The notes under the pieces were generated by a model. The model made no database searches, was not told where the DNA came from, and saw nothing but the letters and a program-made list of their open reading frames with translations. Below are positions 11,762 through 22,055 of a stretch of DNA of 64,000 nucleotides, piece by piece. How positions within the stretch are numbered: the stretch's first letter is position 1; every line of letters begins with the position of its first letter. A program made the translations under genes and the position numbers. Origin of the DNA: Labia minor (Eukaryota > Arthropoda > Insecta > Dermaptera > Spongiphoridae); assembly GCA_963082975.1 (NCBI GenBank), contig OY720345.1, positions 33,984,611-34,048,610 on the forward strand, in the 5' to 3' direction.

Positions 11762-12411
11762 TATAGGCGGAGGAAATATTAGACGATATCATTGCGGGTT
11801 CATGCCAAATCGATCAACATTAATTAAGATATTTTCATTATGATAGATATTAAAAAAACCGCGAATTCAATATCTTTGTTCACTAATTACTTGTAGACTT
11901 TATTAAAACCTACGCATGACTCAATAGATCCGGATAAACTTTTTCAAATTTTGATCTTAAAATATATCTTGAAGGTAGTAAAGAAAGAGTAAGATGCGGA
12001 AATCAATTGTAAAATATTAGGTGACCCAGACGACTTGAATATAATAGGAGATTCGGCAATTGCAATTACAGATAGCGAGGAAAAATTAATCGAGGTAGGA
12101 AAAGAGATGAGGTTTGAAATTAATAATGATAAATAAATATATTTAGAAACAAACAGGAGCAGTATTAACATACAAAATGTAGAATTTGAATATGTAGAAA
12201 AATTGAATGTAATCACGAAGGATAATAATATTTGAGAAGAATTTAAATCGAAGTTGCAATCGGGAAACGCCTGTTATCATGCAGTAAAGAGGCTTATCTC
12301 ATCAAAATTATTATAAAAGGGAATGAAAATTAAAATATATAAAACAATTATTTTGTCTGTTGTATTATATGAGTGTGAGACATGGTCTATGATCTTAGGA
12401 GATAAGAGTGG
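11762..12411 (+). pseudogene. RTE-like LINE reverse transcriptase fragment, 5' part
   Basis: In broken frames one can read GFMPNRST (finger/palm region), a D-x-K-F-like stretch, a DDLNIIGDS segment at the position of the usual catalytic YADD motif, and near 12340-12410 the conserved connection KIYKTIILSVVLYECETWS. Frameshifts and stops interrupt it, for example TAA near 12135. It is continued at 13573 after the hAT insertion. Clade assignment to RTE-like is based on the 3' part and the GATA-type tail seen in other copies; related clades are possible. Confidence 0.75.
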
Positions 12412-12419
12412 ATTCAGAG

Positions 12420-13564
12420 TAGAGATGCAACGAATAGTCATTTGGCCGAATACCGAATACCGAATATTCGGCCAAAATGAAGGCCGAATATTCGGCTATT
12501 CGGCCGCCGAATAGTGAACTCAATTTTGCCTAGAAACAAAATACTGTATATACTATATGTACAATTATAGTACATTTCACAATTAAAAGTATCATTTTCT
12601 AAAAAAATATGCAAATTTTTATTTTTGAAAAGCATTATTTTACTCCAAAAAAGTATTCGGCTATATTCGGCCTAAAAATTGACCAAAAAAGAAGTATTTT
12701 TCATAGCAATATATCCTCATGATCAAAGTTTTGTAAATAAACTTTTTAAACAGTGTTCTGTTTCATTAGAATAATTATTTCATGGAACTTCTGAAGTAAA
12801 TTAAGATAGAAATAATTCAAAATAAATCAAACCTAATAAATTAATTGTGGAATTGCTTCATTTCAGTAGAATCTTTAAGATGCTATCTTAAAGATGTACT
12901 CAGTATAATGTTTAAGCTGATAATTTTGATATATTACATATACATATAGAGGAATATTATTTGTAATAAACAGTATCCTTCATTTAATTGTTTTTAATTT
13001 CTATAATAATTGGTTGTAATATTTATTTGAAATGAAATACTTGGTTGAAATATTTGAGAGTTATATATTTATGTGAAAACTGACATCTTAGTTATTTATT
13101 CTATTGAATTAAATATAATTAAAAAATCATTGCAAGCTTTCTTTTTTATTATAACAAGGCATAAGTATTAACCTTCCTATTTTGCTTAGAAAAATTAGAA
13201 TTTGCTCGAAGACCAGTTTTGAATTGGATTAATTTTAAGTATTAGGCTAGCTTATTACAGATATTTTAGCACTTATTCATATAGATAAATGCTGTAATAG
13301 GATTCATAATTTACAACTTTTATCTATAGGAATAAGTTCTTTTATAGAAAATGGTTGATAAAACCCATTTAGGGCATAAAAGAAAAACAAGTTAACTAAC
13401 AATAAATACATTTCTACGTACCTGTAACTATAAATACGTTTGCAATGGTACTATTCGGCCTAAGGCCGAATAGTTGATTTGATATTCGGCCGAATCCGAA
13501 TATTCGGCAGACAGGCCGAATAGGCCGAATATTCGGCTTCGGCCGAATATTCGTTGCATCTCTA
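12420..13564. mobile_element. Non-autonomous hAT element with 8-bp target duplication
   Basis: The 1145-bp element has perfect 17-bp inverted ends TAGAGATGCAACGAATA and is flanked by ATTCAGAG on both sides (12412-12419 and 13565-13572), the 8-bp duplication expected of hAT. Both subterminal zones are packed with GGCCGAATATTCGGC-type palindromes, likely transposase sites. The centre is A+T-rich without a convincing transposase. The two short overlapping frames at the left end arise from the palindromic repeats. The element interrupts the LINE fragment precisely. Confidence 0.92.
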
Positions 13565-13572
13565 ATTCAGAG

Positions 13573-13725
13573 TATTTGAGAATAGGATTCTTCCCAGCAT
13601 TTATGGGCCAAAGATGAGGACACCAGGGAATGACGTAAGAAAGATGGAACAGAGGCTCAGGATAAGGACACTTGGAGAAATGTGGTTGTAGCTGCCAAGA
13701 ACTTTCGAGTAGATAGTTATAACAT
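13573..13725 (+). pseudogene. RTE-like LINE fragment, 3' part
   Basis: It continues the LINE after the hAT: TATTTGAGAATAGGATTCTT, then GCATTTATGGGCCAAAGATG, and the end of the C-terminal domain (ACTTGGAGAAATGTGG), with an internal deletion compared with 24899-25370. Helitron 3' sequence follows directly. Confidence 0.75.
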
Positions 13726-13945
13726 ATTCAATAAAAATATATATAATTAATTTACTGATTAAATTAAAATATATTTTAAATAATCACACAATAAGAAATG
13801 AATGTTTTATGTTATACATTGATTGAAACAAAATGGATGAAAACCTTTTACTACTTTCAACCAAATACTATGTACCACTCGGGGGTACAGGGGGCGGAGC
13901 CCCCGTCTAGATGTGAAGAGCGACGAAGGAGCTCTGAGCAGCTAG

Positions 13946-15104
13946 TATTATTATAAAACTTTAATTTGATGAATAAAAAATGTTGGCATATTTTGTCTTA
14001 AAAAATTTGAATTGTCTTAAATTAAATTTGGAAAATGTTAAGTTTAATCATCGATCATCCTTTTGCCTGAAACATCCCCCAAAATCATCTTTTTTCTTTA
14101 ACAGCTACCTAACACCTTCTCTTTCTATTAAGTAATTCCAACGCCAAACTTTGGTTCATTATTGAAAATCAATAACTCTATTCGATTCCGCTTGCAAGTT
14201 TGATGCTTAACCTACGTTATCTATAAGCCTTCAAGTAACAAAGCCTTTTGAATTCCGAATTTCTAAATCACTCTCATCCCATCCCATTCCACTCAACAAT
14301 TCTCAGGGAAACCGTTGCTACACCCCGTCAGCGCCTTTGTTAGTGGTTATTATTAGATAATATCAAAGGACTGGAGAGATAGAAAATCATTGCACTTCAC
14401 TCTCTTCAAAAGTATAATAAAATCAGCGAAATGGTAATTTTATAAACATCTTGTATAAAAATCTTAATTAAAATATAAAGATATATATATATATATAATT
14501 TTTTTAATTAATTTTTCAATAAAGGATCATAAGAACCTCTATTGAAGAAAAAATAAGTTTTTCATTTTAAGTGATTATTAAAAACATTTCATAATATAAT
14601 ACATATAATATATATACAAAACAACGTTTAATGTCTTATCAAATATTATTTGAATTAAGGTAAATAATATTAAATTAAATTCTAGTAAAAATCTTTTATT
14701 TTTTAATTCATTATCTGGACGTAAATAGAAATTATTTTTGTTTTTTATTTTTTTGTTAAATAATTTGTTTCCTGTTTGTTTGTAGTGTTATTATGAATCT
14801 TCAAACTCACTTAGATATATTTTTCATAAAGAAAATCCCTAACCGTAAATTGTAATGTTTATGTAGCCTTTAAAATAAACATTTAATATTTATGTAGAAT
14901 GTTCAAGTAGACATTCTCTTTCCTAAATCCTTTTTCTTCACCAAGTAAATCTAGACATCGTTTTCCCATCAAAAGTACCGTCTAAATGGCTTTCACCTTG
15001 GCTAAGAAGTATCCAGAGAATTAATTCTTTGATAGAAAAAATTATGAGGGTCTTTCTTTTCACTTAACAAATTGTTTTATGCTTAATACTTTATATAATA
15101 TATA
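13946..15104. other. Non-coding DNA
   Basis: No repeat partner or gene recognised; 14040-14400 is somewhat less A+T-rich. Confidence 0.45.
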
Positions 15105-15234
15105 CAGGGTGCTTCAAAAAAATGTACACACACTTTGAACTTCCATAGAAAATTTATTTACCGTTCTACAAAGTTAAATTTCAGGAAAATAGAAAGCTGA
15201 AAGTCCAATGTAAATGAAACATAAATAACAAATG

Positions 15235-15480
15235 TTAATACTGTTCAAATTGGTGACCTGCAGCATCAATACAATTCTGAGTACGAGTCACCACTGATTC
15301 TGTACATCGTATCAAAACGTCCAATGAGATTTCTCTACACACTGCTTGAATCTCATTCCAAAGAATGTCTAGGTTTCGTGGTTTACGTTTGTACACTTCA
15401 TCTTTTACTGTGCCCCACAAGAAGAAATCCAGTGGTGAGGTCTGGAGAGCGTGCTGGAAACTCGATTGGCCCCCTGCGTG
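15235..15480 (-). pseudogene. IS630/Tc1 transposase C-terminal fragment, left arm
   Basis: Reading leftward, the frame shows GPIEFPARSPDL, the block holding the last catalytic acidic residue region of IS630-type DDE/D transposases, then LDFFLWGTVKDEVYKRKP and a C-terminal helix ending AAGHQFEQY. A loss of about two bases near 15433 puts the SPDL part and the FFLWG part in different frames. The N-terminal DNA-binding domain and the first catalytic residues are absent, so it is inactive. Confidence 0.8.
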
Positions 15481-15663
15481 TGGGGCGCAGTAAAAGATGA
15501 GGTGTACAAACGTAAACCACGAAACCTAGACATTCTTTGGAATGAGATTCAAGCAGTGTGTAGAGAAATCTCATTGGACGTTTTGATACGATGTACAGAA
15601 TCAGTGGTGACTCGTACTCAGAATTGTATTGATGCTGCAGGTCACCAATTTGAACAGTATTAA
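15479..15663 (+). pseudogene. IS630/Tc1 transposase C-terminal fragment, right arm
   Basis: The frame reads WGAVKDEVYKRKP and ends AAGHQFEQY, the mirror of the left arm with a Thr-to-Ala difference. An apparent Met start at 15451 is in the palindrome centre and only fortuitous. It is an inactive transposase tail. Confidence 0.8.
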
Positions 15664-15793
15664 CATTTGTTATTTATGTTTCATTTACATTGGACTTTCA
15701 GCTTTCTATTTTCCTGAAATTTAACTTTGTAGAACGGTAAATAAATTTTCTATGGAAGTTCAAAGTGTGTGTACATTTTTTTGAAGCACCCTG

Positions 15794-16021
15794 TATATAT
15801 ACGTATATGAATTTTTTTATTTATATTAACACACCTTTATTTACTTTGATTGTTTATATACCTAAATATCTCCTTTAGTTAGTTTAATTAATGTGTTTTA
15901 ATTCAAATATTATATTTAAAAATAAATAAAATAAAATAAAACAATTATTATATAAAAAGTTTTAATAAATTTGTCTTAAACTTCAGTTTCAATAATTCTA
16001 TTTCAAACAATATTTAATTTC

Positions 16022-16056
<35 letters not shown>

Positions 16057-16312
16057 AGACATATACCTATGTTCCTATCAACAAAATTCCACTTCTATAA
16101 TTAAGTTAAGCTAAATTTATAATAGATATATTTAATGAGAACCTTTTAATGAATAATTCGCTAGTTCATTTTAATTAAATTCAGTTTCATTTGTTTTAGA
16201 AATAATGTATATTGTGTTTTAATAACTAATTAAACGAGTTTGGTTTAATTTAATTTTTTTCCTTTATATTAAAAAAAATTACTTTGTTTTTTTTAATTTT
16301 GTTCACAGAGAG

Positions 16313-16362
<50 letters not shown>

Positions 16363-16454
16363 TTACAATATTTCTCCGTTATTATTAATATTTTATTGGC
16401 CATCCAAAAGTCTTTTTAGAGGGATTAATTTCCAATCATAATTAATTTATTTAG
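15794..16454. repeat. A+T-rich spacer with two (TA)n microsatellites
   Basis: TA runs lie at about 16024-16055 and 16315-16361. No gene is seen. Confidence 0.7.
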
Positions 16455-16580
16455 CAACACAAGAGACCAAGCCACCGAAAAAATGGGCTGACTGCTGGGC
16501 GTACTCATCCCAAAAAGACCTGAGGTTCGTGAAGAAGAACAGGCCTTAGGCCTATAATAGAAGAAGAAGAAGAAGAAGAA
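16455..16580 (+). mobile_element. Probable non-LTR retrotransposon 3' tail with (GAA)n
   Basis: An island of higher G+C reading ..TGACTGCTGGGCGTACTC.. ends in AACAGGCCTTAGGCCTATAAT followed by about seven GAA units (16560-16580). A short coding-like tail that runs into a microsatellite is common at the 3' ends of RTE/CR1-type elements. No upstream coding region remains. Confidence 0.45.
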
Positions 16581-17394
16581 TTAATTTATTAACTGATTTA
16601 TAGGTATATATAATCTATAAAAAAAGTATTTATTGAATGTTTTTATATTCGAGCGACGAAATACATTTATTTAGTGAAATAAATAATGTTTATTCTATTT
16701 TGATTCTCAAGTAAAAAGATCGTTATTAAAATCCGGGTTGGAAATAAAGACAAGACATTATATTTTTGAACGAAACTGAAGATTGAATGTAAAACTCTCA
16801 AAGTGGAATGGGGGAAAGAACAAGAAGGCCCATGTCCAAGCACTCACTGATCATTTATTCTTAATAAAAAGTTAAGGAGAGCGAGAAAGAAAGGAGAAGA
16901 TGTAAATAATAACTTTAAACTAAATCCAATTTTATATTACAAGATGAATACTTCTGGATATCGAACACGACAAGAATGTTAATAGGCTCGAGAAGAATAA
17001 ATGGAAGGGGTATGAAAGATTATATATACAATATAAATAAATATAAAATAATCTAATTTTTTATTCGAATATTATAGAATTATAAAAAAAAGTACGATAG
17101 ATGCATTTTGAATGGCTGATGACGATAAATGGATTAAATGAAAAGAAAAAGAAAAGATAAAAAATATCCACTTTGGAAATTTGATACGAATAGAATATTA
17201 ATTTTTTATACATAAAGAAATCATATCGAATTACATTAAATGATATATATATATATATAGTATAGATAGATGTATGCGTATGTATATACCTCTTCTGAAA
17301 TAATTATAAAATTTTTGGAAACATCAATATGATAAAAACAAACAATATTTATTTATTATCTTATCTTCTTATACGAGTAAAAATTGTTTCTCTG
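16581..17394. other. A+T-rich spacer
   Basis: No gene; a TA run near 17244-17260. Confidence 0.5.
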
Positions 17395-17700
17395 TTTCTC
17401 TGTTTCATTGTTCTCAAAAACCGCTCTAACGATTTTTTTGAAATTCACACCTGTGATAGTATTTATAAAGAAAAATTGAGTTTTATTGACCACATCTCAC
17501 GAAACTTTATTAGTTCTTCTTAATTTAAATTTATAATATATGGATGACGTCACAACCACCGCCTGTGAGATATATATATATCTATTCTTAAAATAAAATT
17601 AAAAATATTTATATTATATTCATATATTTGATTTTTTAATTTCATTAATAGTTTTACATTTAAATTATTTGAAATTGTTTCACACAACGTTTAAAAGAAG
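17395..17700 (+). repeat. Dispersed repeat family C, copy 2
   Basis: It is homologous to 888-1040 in its first 150 bp. It then shows GGATGACGTCACAACC and an A+T-rich tail (AAAATTAAAAATATTT, then TTTGAAATTGTTTC) that parallel the TGACGTCACC and tail words of family B, so C and B share an architecture. Confidence 0.6.
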
Positions 17701-17869
17701 ATTTATCTTTATATTCGATTCGATATATAGTAGGAGAATTAAATGACGTTATCAATTTATTATACTCCGGTAAATATTATAAAATATTATTTACTAAATA
17801 TTCAAACAATATCAAATATTCAATTAGATAAAACATTTATTTGTTTTTGTGTTCTTATTTAAAATACAT

Positions 17870-18356
17870 TTTAATTTAATCAGTAAATTAATTATATATA
17901 TTATTATTGTAAATGTTATATCTATCTATGTGTCCCTTCATACATTTTGAATTCACCCATAATATATCTTATATTCTTATATACTTACTTTAATATAATT
18001 TAAAAAGTTTTAAAAGTTTTTTTTTAATATTTTATGAATTCAAATCGTCAATTGAAAATGAAAAATCCAATTATGAGATCAATTATTCATATAATTTTAA
18101 ATGTTTTCGTGTTTTATAAATAAAATATTAAAAAAATAAACTTATAAACAAAATATTCTTTGAATTATTTTGAAACATTTTAGGAAACAAATTTTTAATG
18201 GGTCATTTTTAGAAATTCCATTTAACAATTATAATAAATAATTAAAAAATTGTAAAATTTTTAAAGTATATAAAAATAAATTGTACCACTCGGGGGTACA
18301 GGGGGCGGAGCCCCCGTCCAGCTGTGAAGAGCGCCGAAGGCGCTCGGACCAGCTGG
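17870..18356 (+). mobile_element. Helitron 3' end (CTGG terminus)
   Basis: At 18287-18356 the signature CACTCGGGGGTACAGGGGGC is followed by GGAGCCCCC, a perfect hairpin GAGCGCCGAAGGCGCTC and GGACCAGCTGG|T, which satisfies CTRR|T. Upstream, 17870-17930 matches the spacer next to the 58919 Helitron 3' end (59050-59120), and 18165-18215 matches 2670-2720. The 5' end is not identified. Confidence 0.7.
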
Positions 18357-18686
18357 TTAATTATTATTTATTAAATATGAATTTAATAGAAAAAAAATTG
18401 ATTATATAATCAATTTATTTTATATAAATTGTTTTTAAGAAAATTTGACAAAATAAAGAAGAAAAATACTCTTTTGTTGCCTGAAATAGTTAATAAATAA
18501 TAAATATATAATTTTATTCATTGAAAATTATTTTTTAATACCATGATAACTGGAAATTAAATATAAATAAAGAATGAATAAAACTTTAATATCCTCATAA
18601 ACAATATTATTAATAAATAAATAAAAGTTGAAAATTGTAGTTAGAAATAATAAAAACAATAATAATTTCAATTGAATTACATTTTT
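18357..18686. other. A+T-rich spacer
   Basis: Nothing recognisable. Confidence 0.5.
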
Positions 18687-18811
18687 ACTATCTCATCAGA
18701 GATAGTATTGCGATCACGAAAATTTTCTATGTCGAGATTTTGATGTTTTTATACGTTTTGAATGTTCCTGAATCATTTTCACTAAGGTTTAGAAAAATGT
18801 CTGTTTGTCTG

Positions 18812-18842
<31 letters not shown>

Positions 18843-19294
18843 ATAGACAAGATTACGCAAAAACGGTTTAAGCTAGATGCATGAAATTTATTCAAAATTC
18901 GTAGTTTTCTATCAACTTTTGAGAAATGTAGCTCAACCGGAAGAGGGTCATTACCTACAATGTTTTCATTTTTTCTCCTAAAGTGACCGTAAAAATAAAT
19001 ATATATGTTTGATAACTTTTCACATGATTAAAAATTGTATAAAACTGCTATACTAGTATATTGAATTTCAGCTTGATTGAATCGCTGAAAGTACCAGAAT
19101 TAATTTTTTAACACTGCAAATCTCACGCGCCACCACGTGACGTCGTGGCATCAACAGAGCCAAACACGCGCTGATTTAATAAATATTATTTATTAATTTT
19201 AATTTATAATTTATAATTAATTAAATTTAATTTAAATATAATACGTTATTTAATCCAATTCAAATTGCGAGATAGTCGAGTGGAGACACTCCAG
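18687..19294 (+). repeat. Dispersed repeat family D, copy 1
   Basis: The segment starts with the hairpin ACTATCTCATCAGAGATAGT and ends with GAGATAGTC followed by GAGTGGAGACACTCCAG. Its inverted partner is 27823-28505. Shared inner words include CGAAAATTTTC, TAGTTTTCTATCAAC and GCTACATTTCTCAA/TTGAGAAATGTAGC. A TCTG/CT/GT microsatellite lies at about 18800-18842. The GAGATAGT word is inverted at the two ends and there is a hairpin at one end, again a Helentron/HINE-like architecture. Confidence 0.65.
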
Positions 19295-19391
19295 CTTATT
19301 TTTTTATATGAATGTAATAAAATGAGATTAAAAATTTAATTTATAAATATAATAATAATATAAAATAGAATTGTATAGTGAATGAACTGAC

Positions 19392-19532
19392 CTGAATGAA
19401 TCCGTGTGGAGGGGGGCGGTAAAGGTGATTTATCCAGCACAGTGTAGCGAAGGATAAAACGCACTTGATCCTGCCTCGGGCCGAGCTCCTGCAGGATTTC
19501 CATGGGACGTTCGTCGTCGCCAAGTGTGCGTT
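19392..19532 (-). CDS. ASPP: ASPP family protein, second conserved coding exon of the window
   Basis: The minus strand has a TTTTATTATCTATTCAG acceptor, a 141-nt exon (2 nt + 46 codons + 1 nt) and a GTCAGT donor, phase 1 on both sides. Joined to 63016-63154 it restores a Glu codon and reads ERTLGDDERPMEILQELG..VRFILRY, then a Pro/Ser-rich PLPPPSTR stretch. The same order (ERP..ER..VLQ..G..VRFFLRH) follows the ITPET block in vertebrate ASPP1/ASPP2. This region completes the N-terminal beta-grasp (Ras-association-like) domain of these scaffold proteins, which in general bind PP1 and p53-family proteins through their C-terminal ankyrin/SH3 part. The exon is much richer in G+C than its flanks. 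A longer open frame here is only read-through into both introns. The coiled-coil exons expected next were not found in 1-19391. Confidence 0.9.
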
Positions 19533-19540
19533 CTGAATAG

Positions 19541-21402
19541 ATAATAAAAAAAATCATTATGTTTTTATTAATTTTTCATATTTTATATAATTATTATTTT
19601 TATTACTTAAAAAAAGCTTATAAAAATAATTACTTTAAAAAAATAATTATATCTCTCTATAACATAATTACATTTTTTTATCTATGTAAAAATCATTTTC
19701 AAAAAATTATTATGAATAACTAAAAAAAATAATATTTTTTATAGAAGTAATAAAATTTCATTTTATTTAAAAATTTAAGGACTTATTTTAAAAAAAAAAA
19801 CTTAATTTTTTTATTTTCATTCAAATAAATAAAATATTTTTAATTTTAATTTTGATAATAAAAAAAATTTATAAAAAAGAGTTTATTAATATTGTTTTGT
19901 TTAATAAAATTAATATTTATTTTAGTAAAATTGTTTTTGTGTATGAATGGTCGCCGCCTGAGTAGTTGTTCATTTGGAAATGCATTGCTGTTTAAACGGT
20001 TATCTATATAGCAAGGGGTTTATATACAACAACATGAACAGTGAAGAATAATTGTATAATCTAATAAATATCTAAAATATATTTTATACTTCCATGATTG
20101 ATGATGTTCAATTGATGTCAACCATAAATTATTTCATTTAATCATCGAATTTATTAAAATTGTAAATACAAATGACCTATCTTTATTTAACACGATTTTA
20201 TCGTTATTCTAGCGTAAAGTATAATACCCCGAATTCCAAACATAACATGTGTTATTTATAATTTAATAAAAATTATTTATATTTATTCATAATTGAAATA
20301 AATCGTTCAATAATAAATATTGCAAATTTGATTAACCTAAATTTTAGATAACTAAATTGTTACACTAGAAAGCAATTTGAAATATATTTAATCTGACCAA
20401 AAATCTCATATAATTAACCAATAAAAAATGTAGTCATATAAAAAGGAATAGAGGAAGTCACGAGATTATTTTTAACATATATAAGTGATAAGAATGAAGA
20501 TATTAAGAGATAATTAGAGTACAGGTGTGCAAGTTACTGAAGTAGGTCATTTCTCCTTTGCGAATAAGAATTTGCGGGTTACTTTAAAAAATAAATTATT
20601 TAATCAAGAATTAATACTATAATCTCTCTCCCTCTTTATTCTATTTGCCTTTATATCTTAATAAGATATTTAATATAAGTTTTTTTATTAATTTATTATA
20701 CCTATTATAAATAATAATAGATTTCACTAAATCTGACTTCGATTTTAATAAAATAAATTAATTCATTTTAATATAGAAAAATAACTACCGATTAAATTAT
20801 AGATATTTTGAATATAATTTCAACTCACAGTTACACAATATGTTTAAGAAATAAAACATCCTCAAAAGTTCGTTGAATTTTTTTCATTTTTTTGTAATTA
20901 TAAAAATAGAGCGGTTTAAAGAGATTAACCTATAATGAATAGAATTAATAAAAAGTTTTTGAAAAAGAGTAGTCATCATTTATCCAAACCTCCTTTTTTA
21001 AAGGTCATTTAATGTATTATGTCTTTTGAACAACCCTCCACTTTTCCTCCACCTTTCCTCTCTAATCTACTGAACTTATTTAATGTTGTCAGTGAATTGT
21101 TCAACTTTTCCGAACGTAATCGCGATGAACCTCAGAGATAATTCGCACTGTACTCCACTCGACTCTGATCTCGACTTATTTAATTGTGCCTTCTCGTTTC
21201 AGCTTCTTTCCGCCTCTTGTTTAGCCTGAGGAATAGAAAACTCTCCTTTTTCGTAGACTATTTATTGCCTTTGTGCAGTTTCCTCGGAGTCTCCCCCTCT
21301 TCCGAGTTCTTTTACTTTTATTTGCCCTTTTTAAATGATTCCTTTTTTTACACTTTCTTGCTTTTCTTAAAATCCCCCATATTTAATATATATATATATA
21401 TA
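19541..21402. other. A+T-rich intronic DNA
   Basis: No gene. Pyrimidine-rich, less A+T-biased DNA lies at about 20985-21390 and contains a frame (21184-21441) with only low-complexity hydrophobic residues; it runs into a Helitron end and is not convincing. Confidence 0.5.
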
Positions 21403-22055
21403 CTAGCTGCTCCGAGCGCCTTCGGCGCTCTCCACACCTAGACGGGGGCTCCGCCCCCTGTACCCCCCGAGTGTCCCTATATATTCTGAGCTATAACCAT
21501 CTAACTCCTACCCTGTCCCATCTCTATAGTTTTTACCGACCGACGATAGTAAGGGAGGTATTGTTTATATATGTTTATTTATGCAGAAAAAATTAATTGA
21601 CATAATTATTAATTTAATAAAATAAAATTTAATAATAAAATTTAATTTAATAAAATATTAAAATAATAAAAATTAATAAATTTAAAAAAAAAATATATAA
21701 TACTTAAAGAAAAAAATGTGCCTTTGCAAGTTTCGAACTCAGGGTGCAAAGTCATAAGAAGACGCGCTAGCTCGCTCGGCCAGGAATCGCTTTTGTTTGG
21801 AAGCTTCTTATAAGGGTATATATAAGATTTCAAATTTTTGCCACCAGCGCCTCTATGAGCTAGTATGGTAACTAAACTATTTTTAATTAATTAGCATTTC
21901 CTGGACACACCTTACCAATTAGCGGTTTTCTAAAGGAAGTCTGACATGCCCTGAGACCTACTGAATATACATAAAAAATTTCATAAGAATCGGTCAAGCC
22001 GTTTCGGAGGAGTATGATTTCAAAGTTTTGTGACACGAGAATTTTATATATAAGA
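21403..22055 (-). mobile_element. Complete non-autonomous Helitron, mosaic of captured pieces
   Basis: Read on the minus strand it starts A|TCTTATATATAAAATTC and ends with a perfect GAGCGCC-GAA-GGCGCTC hairpin, then GGAGCAGCTAG|T, 653 bp in all. In order it carries the shared block CCGAAACGGCTTGACCGATT, a tRNA-like part (TGGCCGAGCGAGC and GAGTTCGAAAC), a T run, an A+T-rich part, about 40 bp of family B (the ACCGACCGACGATAG end), about 60 bp of RTE-like LINE tail, and the GTACAGGGGGC 3' signature. The 5' half is nearly identical to 60780-61312. No replicase gene. Confidence 0.82.
21476..21536 (-). mobile_element. RTE-like LINE tail inside the Helitron
   Basis: On the minus strand GAGATGGGACAGGGTAGGAG..GGTTATAGCTCAGAATA is a close match to the C-terminal region of the LINE at 25290-25335. 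It sits immediately upstream of the Helitron 3' signature. Confidence 0.75.

Larger units (their letters stand above)
10916..13945 (+). mobile_element. Composite non-autonomous Helitron carrying a LINE fragment
   Basis: The 5' end reads A|TCTATATATATAAAGG and the 3' end GAGCGACGAAGGAGCTC hairpin, GAGCAGCTAG|T: a TC start, a hairpin some ten bases from a CTAG end, and insertion between A and T. Next to the 3' end is the GTACAGGGGGCGGAGCCCCC signature shared by four Helitron ends in the window. Positions 11280-11460 match the minus strand of 60590-60410, inside a second Helitron with the same kind of ends. Between are an RTE-like reverse-transcriptase fragment and, inside that, a hAT element. 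A (GTAT)n microsatellite lies at about 10940-10966. No Rep/helicase is present. Confidence 0.7.
15105..15793. mobile_element. Palindromic (fold-back) Tc1/IS630 element
   Basis: Two 315-bp arms (15105-15419 and 15479-15793) are inverted copies without indels and with only about two mismatches seen by eye, around a 59-bp centre. The ends CAGGGTGCTTCAAA are flanked by TA on both sides, as in Tc1/mariner insertions. Each arm carries the 3' third of a transposase gene running outward. A transcript would fold into a hairpin of more than 300 bp. Confidence 0.88.

Noticed and set aside
21184-21441. Plus-strand 85-codon frame
   Set aside because: Low-complexity Phe/Leu/Ser from a pyrimidine tract, and its end runs into a Helitron terminus and a TA repeat.
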